In this document: piece by piece, positions 17,265 to 25,861 of the stretch
How the letters are laid out: every line of letters starts with the position of its first letter
How positions within the stretch are numbered: the stretch's first letter is position 1
NCBI RefSeq assembly: GCF_016757735.1
Contig: NZ_CP068439.1
Coordinates: forward strand, 1,426,001-1,490,000
Direction: 5' to 3'
DNA length: 64,000 bases
Origin: Aequorivita iocasae
Lineage (GTDB): Bacteria > Bacteroidota > Bacteroidia > Flavobacteriales > Flavobacteriaceae
Notes under the pieces: model-generated
Told to the model about the DNA's origin: nothing
The model's input: only the letters and a program-made list of their open reading frames with translations
Databases searched by the model: none
Position numbers and translations under genes: made by a program

Positions 17265-19877
17265 TTAAAATTGTTGTCCAATAATAAAGTGGGTTTCCCA
17301 TCCATTCTTTTCGGTTCCGCCTAAAATTGGGTCAAAGCCGTATCCAAAATCAATACCCAAAAGTCCAAATGCTGGCATAAATATACGCAATCCTGCGCCA
17401 GCGGAACGCTTAAGTTCAAAAGGATTGTAATTTCTAAAGCCATCATAAGAGGCTCCTCCCTCTGCAAACCCAAGCACATAGATGGATGCCATTTGTGCCA
17501 AAGTTACAGGATATCTTACCTCTAACGAAAATTTATTGTAAATCGTATTTCCATCTTGGTCTGAAAGTGATTGGTTTGGATACCCTCTCATTTGAATAAC
17601 CTCACGACCATCTAAGCTATAAGCCCCAAGGCCATCACCTCCTACAAAGAATCTTTCAAATGGCGGAATGCCACGATTTTGGTTATAAGCTCCCAAAAAC
17701 CCAAACTCAGTGTTTGTACGAAGCACCATTTTTTCCACAAGTTTTGTGTACCAGGTTCCTTTAAATTTTATTTTATAATATTCTAGCCATTTAAAACGCT
17801 CTTGGTCAATTTCTGAAATCCTTTTGTTGTCATCTACAAACTCAGGATTATCCGGAGATGTCTGTGAAAGAAGAGCTCGCTCTCTGGATAATGCTTTATA
17901 ATCTACATTGTTAAACGCAGAGTATGGAAGCGTCAACTTAGCGGTAATGCTAAAATCAGATCCGGAAGTAGGATATATGGGGTTGGTAGCCGTGTTGTTT
18001 CTGCTGATACCAATGGTATAGGCAAGATTGTTTGAATACCCATCGCCGAATGTAAACAAGCCGGTATTGTAATTATTTAGGTTGTAATGCTGAAAGCTAA
18101 TTGCATTGGACCATACAAAATAATCATCAGGCCATGTTACCTTTTTTGCTAACCCCACAGAACCTCCAGTAATGGTAAAACTTCTAGATTTGTCCGCTCT
18201 TCTATTATTATAATCGTAAAAATTTTGAATAGTATGCGAAAACGATGTGGACAATTGTACAGGTTTTCTTCCTCCCAGCCAAGGCTCGGTAAGCGACAAG
18301 CTATAAGTTTGATAATAACTACTTGCCTGCGCACGTATGGATAGTTTTTGTCCATCACCCATCGGTAATGGTTTGTATGAACTTAGATTAAAAATATTTC
18401 TAAGAGAAAAGTTATTGAAAGAAAGCCCAAGAGTACCTACAAAACCACCACCTCCATAACCTCCTTGAAGTTCAACTTGGCTAGATCCTTTTTCTACTAC
18501 GGAATATTCCAGATCTACGAGCCCGTTATTTTCATCTACTTTTTTGAAATTTGGAGAAAGCTGTTCGGGATCAAAAAAGCCTAGCTGGCCCAATTCACGA
18601 ATGGTTCTAACCACATCCCGCTTGCTGTATTTTTGGCCTGGACGCGTTCTCAATTCTCTATAAATAACATGGTCGTTAGTGCGATCGTTTCCTATGACAG
18701 TTACATGGTCAAAATAGAAAAGATTACGCTCCATAATTCGTATTTCAAAATCTATAGTGTCATTACGTACAGCTACTTCCACAGGGTTAATACGTGCGGC
18801 AAGATAACCGTTGTTTTGGTAAAGGTTTGTAAGATCGTTCGCTTCTGGGTCGCTTTCATCTGCAATACGTTCCTGTAGCAAAATTCCGTTGTAAACCTCT
18901 CCGGTTTTGATGCCTAAAATTTGACGTAATTGGCTATCGGTAAAGACACTGTTTCCGATGAATTTAATATCTCCAAAATAATACTTGTCACCTTCTTCAA
19001 GCTTTATGTCCAGGGCTACATTCTTCTTGTCAAGAACCCGTAGGGTATCACTAATGATACGCGCATCGCGAAATCCGTTTGATTTATATTTTTTAAGGAT
19101 GGACTCTTTGTCTTCTTCAAAACCTTCTTCGGTATATTTTGAGCGTTTCCAAAGACGGATTGGATTTTTGCGTTTGGTCTTTTTCATGGAGCGACGCAAT
19201 TTTCCATTTGTGAATTGCTCATTTCCTTCGAAATTTATCTTTTTTACTTTTACCCGCTTTCCTCTATCGATTGAAATAATCATATCTCGTGATATTTCTA
19301 CCCCTGTAGAGTCCGTATGGGGAGTAGTGTTTATGGTAACTTCAGTGTTATAAAAACCGTCCTTTTTATATTTGTTCGTAATATAATTTTTTGTTGTGGT
19401 AAGAAGGTTTTCGGTAAGTTTGGCACCCGCTTTTAGGTCGTTATCCTTAATGATTTCCTTTTTCTTGGCCTTACGTATTTTTTTTCCGTTGATTACAACT
19501 TCATTGAGTTTTGGCAACTCAACTATGTAAAGTTCTAAATCTACATTGTCGCCTTCAATATTGGTTACATAAAAAGCGATATCGCTAAAAAGATTTTGCT
19601 CCCAAAGTTTTTTGGTAACCTGGCTCAATTTTTCGCCTGGTATATAGATGCGATCCCCTCTCTTTAAACCGGTAAAAGCTATAACAGTTTGCTCATTAAA
19701 GCTTTGTGTCCCGGTCACTGTTATTTCGTTTATAGTGTATTTTCTTCCGCTGTCAAGTTCTTTTTGCTGCGCCTGTAGTGTAAAAACGGAAAGTATTGTA
19801 AATAATAAAATACAATAAGATTTTCTGTATGTATGCAATAGGGAACTATTGTTTAAGCTGTTCACTGGTTTTTCCAA
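17265..19877 (-). CDS. bamA: Outer membrane protein assembly factor BamA
   Basis: An 870-residue BamA/Omp85 protein. A signal sequence (about 15-37, ending TLQAQ) is followed by five POTRA domains (about 45-470; starts such as YTINEITVTGTQSFNEQTV, VKVKKINFEGNEQFTNGKL and YYFGDIKFIGNSVFTDSQL) and a C-terminal barrel ending in an aromatic residue (HFIIGQQF). The VRG/I motif region of the barrel lid appears as MRGYPNQ. It is the core of the Bam complex that folds beta-barrel proteins into the outer membrane. No ATG precedes the signal peptide; the TTG at 19877 overlaps the end of uppS by 32 bases, and a later GTG (19865) or TTG is also possible. Start position is therefore uncertain. Confidence 0.95.
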   Translation of the reverse strand: MEKPVNSLNNSSLLHTYRKSYCILLFTILSVFTLQAQQKELDSGRKYTINEITVTGTQSFNEQTVIAFTGLKRGDRIYIPGEKLSQVTKKLWEQNLFSDIAFYVTNIEGDNVDLELYIVELPKLNEVVINGKKIRKAKKKEIIKDNDLKAGAKLTENLLTTTKNYITNKYKKDGFYNTEVTINTTPHTDSTGVEISRDMIISIDRGKRVKVKKINFEGNEQFTNGKLRRSMKKTKRKNPIRLWKRSKYTEEGFEEDKESILKKYKSNGFRDARIISDTLRVLDKKNVALDIKLEEGDKYYFGDIKFIGNSVFTDSQLRQILGIKTGEVYNGILLQERIADESDPEANDLTNLYQNNGYLAARINPVEVAVRNDTIDFEIRIMERNLFYFDHVTVIGNDRTNDHVIYRELRTRPGQKYSKRDVVRTIRELGQLGFFDPEQLSPNFKKVDENNGLVDLEYSVVEKGSSQVELQGGYGGGGFVGTLGLSFNNFSLRNIFNLSSYKPLPMGDGQKLSIRAQASSYYQTYSLSLTEPWLGGRKPVQLSTSFSHTIQNFYDYNNRRADKSRSFTITGGSVGLAKKVTWPDDYFVWSNAISFQHYNLNNYNTGLFTFGDGYSNNLAYTIGISRNNTATNPIYPTSGSDFSITAKLTLPYSAFNNVDYKALSRERALLSQTSPDNPEFVDDNKRISEIDQERFKWLEYYKIKFKGTWYTKLVEKMVLRTNTEFGFLGAYNQNRGIPPFERFFVGGDGLGAYSLDGREVIQMRGYPNQSLSDQDGNTIYNKFSLEVRYPVTLAQMASIYVLGFAEGGASYDGFRNYNPFELKRSAGAGLRIFMPAFGLLGIDFGYGFDPILGGTEKNGWETHFIIGQQF

Positions 19878-20589
19878 ATCTTCTTTCTCTGTTTTGATAA
19901 TTTAATATTGCTTCAAAAAGATGGTTTTTTGTATAATCCGGCCAAAGTGTTTCAGTAAAATACAGTTCGGCATACGCTATCTGCCAAAGCAGAAAATTAC
20001 TAATGCGCTGTTCGCCACTGGTGCGGATCAGTAAATCTACATCTGGTAAATTTTGCGTGTAAAGATGATTATTTATTACCGTTTCATCAATATCGTGCGG
20101 CGAAATTAGGTTATTTTTAACTTTAAGACTAATCTCTTTTATTGTTTTTGTAATTTCTTCCCTGGAACCGTAACTTAGTGCAAGGGTAAGAGTCATGCGC
20201 TCGTTGTTTTTTGTTTTAGCAATCACATCCAGTAATTCTCTATGTGCCTTTTTGGGCAAGGCATCTAAATTGCCAATTGCATTGAGCTTTATGTTGTTGT
20301 CCTGTAATGTTTTTATTTCCTTTTTAAGCGAAGAGACCAACAGCTTCATCAACAGCTCTACCTCCATTTTGGGGCGGTTCCAATTTTCTGTTGAAAAGGC
20401 ATAAAGGGTTAAGTAAGGAATTCCGATTTCTGCACTTCCCTCAACAATTTCGCGCACAGCCTTTGTGCCATTTTCGTGACCCATAGAGCGGAAAAGACCT
20501 TTTTGTTTTGCCCACCGGCCGTTTCCATCCATAATGATGGCCAGGTGTTGCGGCAATTTGTCTTTGTCTATTTGATCTTTATTGTCCAT
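19846..20589 (-). CDS. uppS: Isoprenyl transferase (undecaprenyl diphosphate synthase)
   Basis: A 247-residue cis-prenyltransferase. HLAIIMDGNGRWAKQKG carries the catalytic Asp and diphosphate loop, GHENG and FSTENWNRP are conserved substrate motifs, and the C-terminal RTSGEQRISNFLLWQIAYAE and FTETLWPDY segments complete the signature. It condenses isopentenyl diphosphate with farnesyl diphosphate to make the C55 lipid carrier for peptidoglycan and O-antigen at the cytosolic face of the membrane. The gene overlaps bamA downstream and follows the DUF6089 gene by 6 bases, which indicates one operon. Confidence 0.97.
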   Translation of the reverse strand: MDNKDQIDKDKLPQHLAIIMDGNGRWAKQKGLFRSMGHENGTKAVREIVEGSAEIGIPYLTLYAFSTENWNRPKMEVELLMKLLVSSLKKEIKTLQDNNIKLNAIGNLDALPKKAHRELLDVIAKTKNNERMTLTLALSYGSREEITKTIKEISLKVKNNLISPHDIDETVINNHLYTQNLPDVDLLIRTSGEQRISNFLLWQIAYAELYFTETLWPDYTKNHLFEAILNYQNRERRFGKTSEQLKQ

Positions 20590-20595
20590 TATTGT

Positions 20596-21288
20596 TTAAA
20601 AATTGCAATAACAAGGTCTTCTTCCGAAGGCAAAAGTAACGGTTATGCCAGTAAAAACATACCAATCGTCACTGTTGGTGTTTCCGAATTTTAAGTTCTC
20701 ATTATTTTCCAATCCTTTTACGGGGTTGCTGCCGTCCAGATCATCGGTAAAAGTATAGCGGGCTCCAATCTCAAGCCCTACCATTGCATTTTGGCCCATA
20801 TTTGCTTTATAACCTAAAACCATAGGAATTGCAATACTGCTTGCGCCATCATAATCTGTTATAATGTCATTTCCTCTTTTGTATAAGGCATCATACCAAA
20901 AATAGGTAAGACCAGTATATAAATAAGGGGTGGAAATTGCTTTTTGGGCGTGAACATCAAAATCCCAAAAAGTATATTCCAGTCCAACGGAAACTTCTTT
21001 TACTGTGTTTTCAAAAGAATAACCGCGCTCTTTTCTGCGACTGTTTGAACTTTTTGCGTCATCTCCCTTTATTTTCGCAACCATTACCGAGCCCCTAAAT
21101 GAATGCCGTGCGCTACGGTTCCACTTAAGAAGACCGCCTACGGCAAAACTGTTGGGGTTAATAAAATTGGTCTTTCCAACATCACCAATATAGTTTGCGC
21201 CTCCAATCATTCCGCCTATTTCATAGGTTTGGGAATGCGCATAGAATGCCGTTGAGAGTATTAAAAATACAGTCGCGAAATACTTCAT
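20596..21288 (-). CDS. DUF6089-type predicted outer-membrane beta-barrel protein
   Basis: The ATG at 21288 starts a signal peptide (MKYFATVFLILSTAFYAHSQ); a longer frame from 21333 would put 15 unlikely residues before it. The 230-residue product opens with TYEIGGMIGGANYIGDVG and continues with alternating strands (SVGLEYTFWDF, PYLYTGLTYFWYDA, MVGLEIGARYTF) ending in ITVTFAFGRR, as in small barrels of the DUF6089 kind. The function is unknown. It sits between nadK and uppS-bamA, a position it shares in many Bacteroidota as far as I recall, so a role in envelope assembly is a reasonable guess. Confidence 0.8.
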   Translation of the reverse strand: MKYFATVFLILSTAFYAHSQTYEIGGMIGGANYIGDVGKTNFINPNSFAVGGLLKWNRSARHSFRGSVMVAKIKGDDAKSSNSRRKERGYSFENTVKEVSVGLEYTFWDFDVHAQKAISTPYLYTGLTYFWYDALYKRGNDIITDYDGASSIAIPMVLGYKANMGQNAMVGLEIGARYTFTDDLDGSNPVKGLENNENLKFGNTNSDDWYVFTGITVTFAFGRRPCYCNF

Positions 21289-21387
21289 ATACTTTAAAAG
21301 TTTGCAAATATAACAATAAACTTGGCTTGACATTGAAGGAAGCCAATTTGTCTCAGTTGATTAACAAATTTTGATGCGTTTTATTGT

Positions 21388-22272
21388 TTAGTTTCGCTTG
21401 TCTTCGCCCCATAAAAGTTTTTTGCGGAGGGTTTTTATAAAACTATCGTCGTGAAGTTGCAGTAATTTTATTGTGAAAGGTGCCTTCTTAATAAATATTG
21501 TGGTTTCATTTTCCAATGTGGCTATTCTAGAATCCATGGAGACCAAAAAAGTATTTTCTCTTCCCGAAACTTTTAATGAAATACTGCTGGAATCTGGTAT
21601 TACCAATGGACGGGCGTTTAGGTTGTGCGGTGCAATGGGGGTGAGCACAATATTTTTTGCCTCTGGGTCTATTACTGGACCACCGCAGCTTAAGGAATAG
21701 CCTGTGGATCCTGTAGGAGTAGCTACTATCAGCCCATCAGACCAATAGGAAGTAAGGTATTTATCATTGACCAATGTTTCCACTTTTATCATAGAGGTGG
21801 TATTGCGCCTGTTTACGGCAACTTCATTTAAGGCGAAATTTAATGGTTGGATTTCTTCGTTCTTTGGAGATGTTTCCACAGTAAGCAAGCTTCTTTCAGA
21901 AATGGAATATTCTCCTTCCAAAATCTGGTTCAGGCTTTCGGTCATTTCCTCTTTTTGAATTGTTGCCAAAAAACCAAGCCTTCCTGTATTGATTCCCACA
22001 ATGGGAATGCCCAAGTCTGCAACGAATGTTACAGCTTTTAAAAGGGTGCCGTCACCACCAATGCTGAAAAAAAGATCAAAACTAGAGTCTAGCTCTGTAA
22101 AGGTAGAAAAGCTGGAAAAGTTTTTAGTGATATCTTGATTTTTATTGATTATGCCCAAAAAGTTTTCTTCAATTACTACTTCGGCTTCTTTTTTTTGAAG
22201 CGCATCGAGCAACATCTGAATGTATATTTCAGAATTTTCGTGATAAAATTGTCCGTAAATACCAATCTTCAT
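21388..22272 (-). CDS. nadK: NAD kinase
   Basis: A 294-residue NAD kinase that phosphorylates NAD to NADP in the cytosol. FFSIGGDGTLLKA holds the GGDG motif, followed by GINTGRLGFLA, the NE/D motif in FALNEVAVNR, and the glycine-rich SDGLIVATPTGSTGYSLSCGG substrate loop. Length and motif order are normal. The gene ends 99 bp before the DUF6089 start and begins 5 bp after the CBS-domain gene, so it belongs to the same minus-strand envelope operon. Confidence 0.97.
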   Translation of the reverse strand: MKIGIYGQFYHENSEIYIQMLLDALQKKEAEVVIEENFLGIINKNQDITKNFSSFSTFTELDSSFDLFFSIGGDGTLLKAVTFVADLGIPIVGINTGRLGFLATIQKEEMTESLNQILEGEYSISERSLLTVETSPKNEEIQPLNFALNEVAVNRRNTTSMIKVETLVNDKYLTSYWSDGLIVATPTGSTGYSLSCGGPVIDPEAKNIVLTPIAPHNLNARPLVIPDSSSISLKVSGRENTFLVSMDSRIATLENETTIFIKKAPFTIKLLQLHDDSFIKTLRKKLLWGEDKRN

Positions 22273-22277
22273 TCCAA

Positions 22278-22934
22278 TTATATATTAAGGTATTTATCTA
22301 AATAATCAGACCGCTCTTTTAAGTCTTCCAAAAATTTATCTTCTTCATGATGGCTAACTACCTCGTACTTATATCTTCTAAAGGTTTGCACAATACTGTT
22401 TATGGCCGTATGGCCAACCTTCACTGTTAATTGAACGGTCTCGCCTGTAATTTTTGAAACAAAGACACCGAAAATACGGGTGCCGTTTGACTCTACAATC
22501 TGGCAAACCTCACTAAAGGAATAATCCTGAATTCCTTTCTCAATTACTATTATACCGCCTGTTTCGTTCAGAAATGGAGTGTTGTTGAAAAGGCTCATAA
22601 TATCGCCCAATTCGTAATATCCCAAATACTTGTTTTCAGCTCCCAAAACGGGCATAATATTGCTGCTGTTAAGTGCAAATGCCTCTAAAATATCTAGCCA
22701 GTTTGTATCTTCAAGCACATGAAAAGGCTCCAAGGCATATTGAAAATCACTCAATTTCTTCTTATTGTCAAAACAGTAAGCGTCATTTTCAGAAACACAC
22801 CCTATAAAATGGCCATCCCTTTCAACCGGAACGTGTGAATAGGTAAGCTGATTGAAAACGGTTTGCACATCCTTTATATTTGCCGAAATGTCAAAGGGTT
22901 CAATATCGTTGATGATGTAATTCAGGGTTTCCAT
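22278..22934 (-). CDS. CBS-domain protein
   Basis: A 218-residue soluble protein. Two CBS motifs are visible: about 1-60 (YSHVPVERDGHFIGCVSENDA) and about 65-125 (NIMPVLGAENKYLGYYELGDI). The last 90 residues (GGIIVIEKGIQDYSFSEV, GVFVSKITGETVQLTVKVG) resemble an ACT-like alpha/beta domain. CBS pairs bind adenine nucleotides and gate partner activity; the partner here is unknown. It is the first gene of the operon leading to nadK, uppS and bamA and is divergent from pdxJ. Confidence 0.85.
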   Translation of the reverse strand: METLNYIINDIEPFDISANIKDVQTVFNQLTYSHVPVERDGHFIGCVSENDAYCFDNKKKLSDFQYALEPFHVLEDTNWLDILEAFALNSSNIMPVLGAENKYLGYYELGDIMSLFNNTPFLNETGGIIVIEKGIQDYSFSEVCQIVESNGTRIFGVFVSKITGETVQLTVKVGHTAINSIVQTFRRYKYEVVSHHEEDKFLEDLKERSDYLDKYLNI

Positions 22935-22972
22935 TGCAATTGTTTTTAACGCAAATTACTTAAAATAAAGGT

Positions 22973-23002
22973 TCGTTAGCGTTTAGAAGGTTTGTATTTT
23001 TG
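22973..23002 (+). promoter_or_regulatory. Candidate promoter for pdxJ
   Basis: TATTTTTG at 22995-23002 matches the TAnnTTTG -7 box and lies 19 bases before the pdxJ start codon. The upstream element is weaker (TTCG at 22972-22975 in place of TTTG, about 19 bases away). Confidence 0.45.
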
Positions 23003-23021
23003 TTAATTCTAACACAAAGAA

Positions 23022-23735
23022 ATGACAAAACTTAGCGTAAACATAAACAAAATAGCCACATTGCGCAATGCCCGCGGCGGTAACGTGCCTGATTTGTTGC
23101 AGGTTGCAAAAGATGTTGAGAAATTTGGCGCACAAGGGATTACAATCCACCCAAGGCCCGACGAACGCCACATTCGCTATCAAGATGCGTACAATTTAAA
23201 ATCAATTGTTTCCACGGAATATAATATTGAGGGAAACCCGATGGACAATTTTACAAAAATGGTTTTGGAAATAAAACCAACACAAGTAACCTTGGTTCCA
23301 GACGCTGTTGATGCAATCACATCCAACGCCGGTTGGGATACAGTTAAGCACAAAGATTACTTAAAGGATATAATTTCAGAATTTAAACGAAATGGAATCC
23401 GCACTTCCATTTTTGTAGATCCAACTTTAAAAATGATTGAAGGCGCCGCTGAAACTGGAACCGATAGAATTGAACTCTACACCGAAGAATTCGCAAAACA
23501 ATACTCCTTAGGAAACAAAGAAGCCGTAAAACCTTATACGGAATGTGCACTTCTTGCAAATAAATTGAATTTGGGCATCAACGCAGGTCACGATCTTTCT
23601 TTGGAAAACATTAAGTTTTTTAAGAAAAACATCCCGAACCTTTTGGAAGTGAGCATTGGGCATGCGCTTATTTGTGAAGCGCTTTACCATGGGCTGGAGA
23701 AAGTAATTTCAGAATATTTAAAAAAGCTTGGCTAA
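23022..23735 (+). CDS. pdxJ: Pyridoxine 5'-phosphate synthase
   Basis: A 237-residue TIM-barrel enzyme that joins 1-deoxy-D-xylulose 5-phosphate and 3-amino-2-oxopropyl phosphate to make pyridoxine 5'-phosphate. Family motifs are LSVNINKIATLRNARGG at the start, GITIHPRPDERHI (substrate-binding His and Arg), TLVPD and NAGHDLSLENI. Length is normal. Its stop overlaps the start codon of the following hydrolase gene (TAATG), so the two are probably translated together. Confidence 0.97.
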   Translation: MTKLSVNINKIATLRNARGGNVPDLLQVAKDVEKFGAQGITIHPRPDERHIRYQDAYNLKSIVSTEYNIEGNPMDNFTKMVLEIKPTQVTLVPDAVDAITSNAGWDTVKHKDYLKDIISEFKRNGIRTSIFVDPTLKMIEGAAETGTDRIELYTEEFAKQYSLGNKEAVKPYTECALLANKLNLGINAGHDLSLENIKFFKKNIPNLLEVSIGHALICEALYHGLEKVISEYLKKLG

Positions 23736-24496
23736 TGATTTTACACTCCCAAATACTCGGCTCCGGTAAACCCTTTGTAATCCTCCACGGCTTTCTAGGT
23801 ATGAGCGATAACTGGAAAACCCTCGGTACACGCTGGGCTGAAGATGGTTATGAGGTTCATCTTTTAGACCAGCGCAACCACGGCCGCAGTTTCCACAGCG
23901 ATGAATTTTCGTATAAAGTAATGGACGAAGATTTAAAAAATTACTGCGATGAACATAATCTTCAAAATATAATTTTATTAGGTCATTCTATGGGTGGAAA
24001 AGTTGCAATGCAGTTTGCAGTAACCTATCCCAAGATGGTTTCCAAACTGATAGTGGCTGATATTGGTCCAAAGGCCTATCCGCCGCACCATCAAGATATT
24101 TTAAAAGCACTTTCAAAATTGGATTTCTCAAAAATAAAATCTAGGGGAGAAGCAGAAGATGTTCTTTCGGAATATATAAAAGACGAAGGCACAAAACTTT
24201 TTCTGCTGAAAAATCTTTACAGGAAAAGTAAAACTGAATTGGGGCTTCGTATAAACCTTCCTGTTCTTTCCGAAAAAATTGAGGAAGTAGTAGCAGCCCT
24301 TCCTGAAAACACTATTTTTAAAGGCGATACGCTATTTTTAGGAGGGGAGAAAAGTGGCTATATAGAACCCATGGACGAGATTTTGATTAAAAAGCATTTT
24401 CCGAAAGCAAAAATAGATACAATATCAAATGCCGGCCATTGGCTGCACGCAGAAAATCCCGACGAATTTTATGATAATGTTATGAATTTTTTATAA
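23735..24496 (+). CDS. Alpha/beta hydrolase (YbfF-like esterase family)
   Basis: A 253-residue alpha/beta hydrolase. The oxyanion segment FVILHGFLGMSDNWKTLG is followed by LLDQRNHGRS, the nucleophile elbow GHSMGGK and, near the C terminus, a GHWLHAENP segment carrying the catalytic His. An acid in the DIGP or FLGGEKSGYI region completes the triad. The arrangement matches small acyl-CoA or carboxyl esterases such as E. coli YbfF. The natural substrate is unknown. The gene is translationally coupled to pdxJ, but a functional link to vitamin B6 is not implied by the motifs. Confidence 0.9.
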   Translation: MILHSQILGSGKPFVILHGFLGMSDNWKTLGTRWAEDGYEVHLLDQRNHGRSFHSDEFSYKVMDEDLKNYCDEHNLQNIILLGHSMGGKVAMQFAVTYPKMVSKLIVADIGPKAYPPHHQDILKALSKLDFSKIKSRGEAEDVLSEYIKDEGTKLFLLKNLYRKSKTELGLRINLPVLSEKIEEVVAALPENTIFKGDTLFLGGEKSGYIEPMDEILIKKHFPKAKIDTISNAGHWLHAENPDEFYDNVMNFL

Positions 24497-24592
24497 TATT
24501 GTAAGAATGTTTCTTATGCGTGCATAATAAATACCTTGAATAATTCCTTACTAATTTAAAATTAAGAATTAACTCTAAAGAAATAAACAATT

Positions 24593-25843
24593 ATGAAGAA
24601 AGTATTACTTCTTGCCGTTTTTGCACTAGCAAGTGCGGTTACTTATGCGGGCGGTTACCGCGTAAGTTTGCAGGGCAATAAATCCCTTGCGATGGGCCAC
24701 ACGGGTGTTGCGGTTATAAACAGTAGCGAATCGGTATTTTTTAACCCTGCCGCCTTGGTGTATCTGGAAGATAAATTCAGTATCTCTGTAGGTGTCCACG
24801 GCGTGTTTTCAAACATTGCCTACCAAGATGCCGAGACGGGCGCCAATGCCCGTACCGATAGCCCGGTCGGCACGCCGCTGTATCTGTACGCATCCTACCA
24901 GGCTAACGACTGGCTGGCTTTTGGGCTAGGTGTTTACACCCCCTATGGAAGCTCGGTAGAATATGAAGAGGATTGGGCGGGATCGCATCTGGTAAATAAT
25001 ATTGACTTGCAGGCAATCTACATTCAGCCAACTGTTTCTTTTAAGATTAATGATAAGTTGAGCGTAGGCGGTGGTCCTATCTACGTTACCGGGTCTGTAA
25101 ATTTCAACAGAAACCTAAACCGCACACTTACCGATCTTGAGGGTAACCGAGCCAATGTAACAGTTGATGCTTCTGGAGTGAGCAATTGGGGCTGGGTTGC
25201 CAGTGCAATGGTGAACCTTACCGAAGATCTTCATATTGGAGCAACCTATCGTTCAGAAATAATTTTGGACGCTGAGGATGGAGATGCAGATTTTGAGAAT
25301 GTGCCAAACTCACCTTTAACACCATTTGCAGATACAACATTTAATGCTTCTTTGCCATTGCCTGCGGAAATGACGGTAGGGATGTCTTATGATTTCTGTG
25401 AAAATTGGACTTTCGCTTTTGACTTTAACCGTACGTTTTGGGATGTTTACGAATCTCTGGATTTAGATTTTGCCAATCCCGAAATTCCAGATTCAAAAAA
25501 TGCGCGTAACTATAAAAATTCATCCATCTATCGCTTTGGTATGCAATACGAAGCCACCAAAATGTTTACACTAAGAGCAGGTTATTATTTTGACGAATCA
25601 CCTGTGCGTGAAGGTTATTTCGCTCCTGAAACACCTCGCAATGACAGTAATAATTTTACAGCAGGACTTACTGTAAACCTTGGCGAACACTTACAGATAG
25701 ACGCGTCATTCCTTTATTCACACTTTAAGGAAGTGGATGCTTCTTACAACTATTATTTCGAAAACGGTGTAGCGGTTCCATTTAAGGGAACATACAAAAC
25801 CAATGCTTTCGTTCCAGGACTGGGGCTTACTTATAAACTATAA
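24593..25843 (+). CDS. OmpP1/FadL/TodX-family outer-membrane transporter
   Basis: A 416-residue barrel protein with a signal peptide cleaved after VTYAG. The mature N terminus GGYRVSLQGNKSLAMGHTG and the following SESVFFNPAAL are the FadL-family hatch signature (NPA motif). The rest alternates amphipathic strands, with a final FVPGLGLTYKL strand. FadL proteins move long-chain fatty acids or other hydrophobic compounds across the outer membrane. The SGNH-hydrolase lipoprotein gene follows after only 18 bp, which suggests that esterase-released lipids are the cargo; this pairing is an inference. Confidence 0.92.
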   Translation: MKKVLLLAVFALASAVTYAGGYRVSLQGNKSLAMGHTGVAVINSSESVFFNPAALVYLEDKFSISVGVHGVFSNIAYQDAETGANARTDSPVGTPLYLYASYQANDWLAFGLGVYTPYGSSVEYEEDWAGSHLVNNIDLQAIYIQPTVSFKINDKLSVGGGPIYVTGSVNFNRNLNRTLTDLEGNRANVTVDASGVSNWGWVASAMVNLTEDLHIGATYRSEIILDAEDGDADFENVPNSPLTPFADTTFNASLPLPAEMTVGMSYDFCENWTFAFDFNRTFWDVYESLDLDFANPEIPDSKNARNYKNSSIYRFGMQYEATKMFTLRAGYYFDESPVREGYFAPETPRNDSNNFTAGLTVNLGEHLQIDASFLYSHFKEVDASYNYYFENGVAVPFKGTYKTNAFVPGLGLTYKL

Positions 25844-25861
25844 TTGAAAAAAATCTCAAAG

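Noticed and set aside
17265-19877. Possible frameshift at the bamA start because no ATG is present
   Set aside because: The signal peptide and all POTRA domains are in one frame, and a TTG or GTG start overlapping uppS explains the arrangement.
24600-25000. Mildly raised GC in the 5' part of the FadL-type gene as a sign of transfer
   Set aside because: The rise is modest and gradual, and the rest of the gene matches the window; it is not comparable with the adhesin island.
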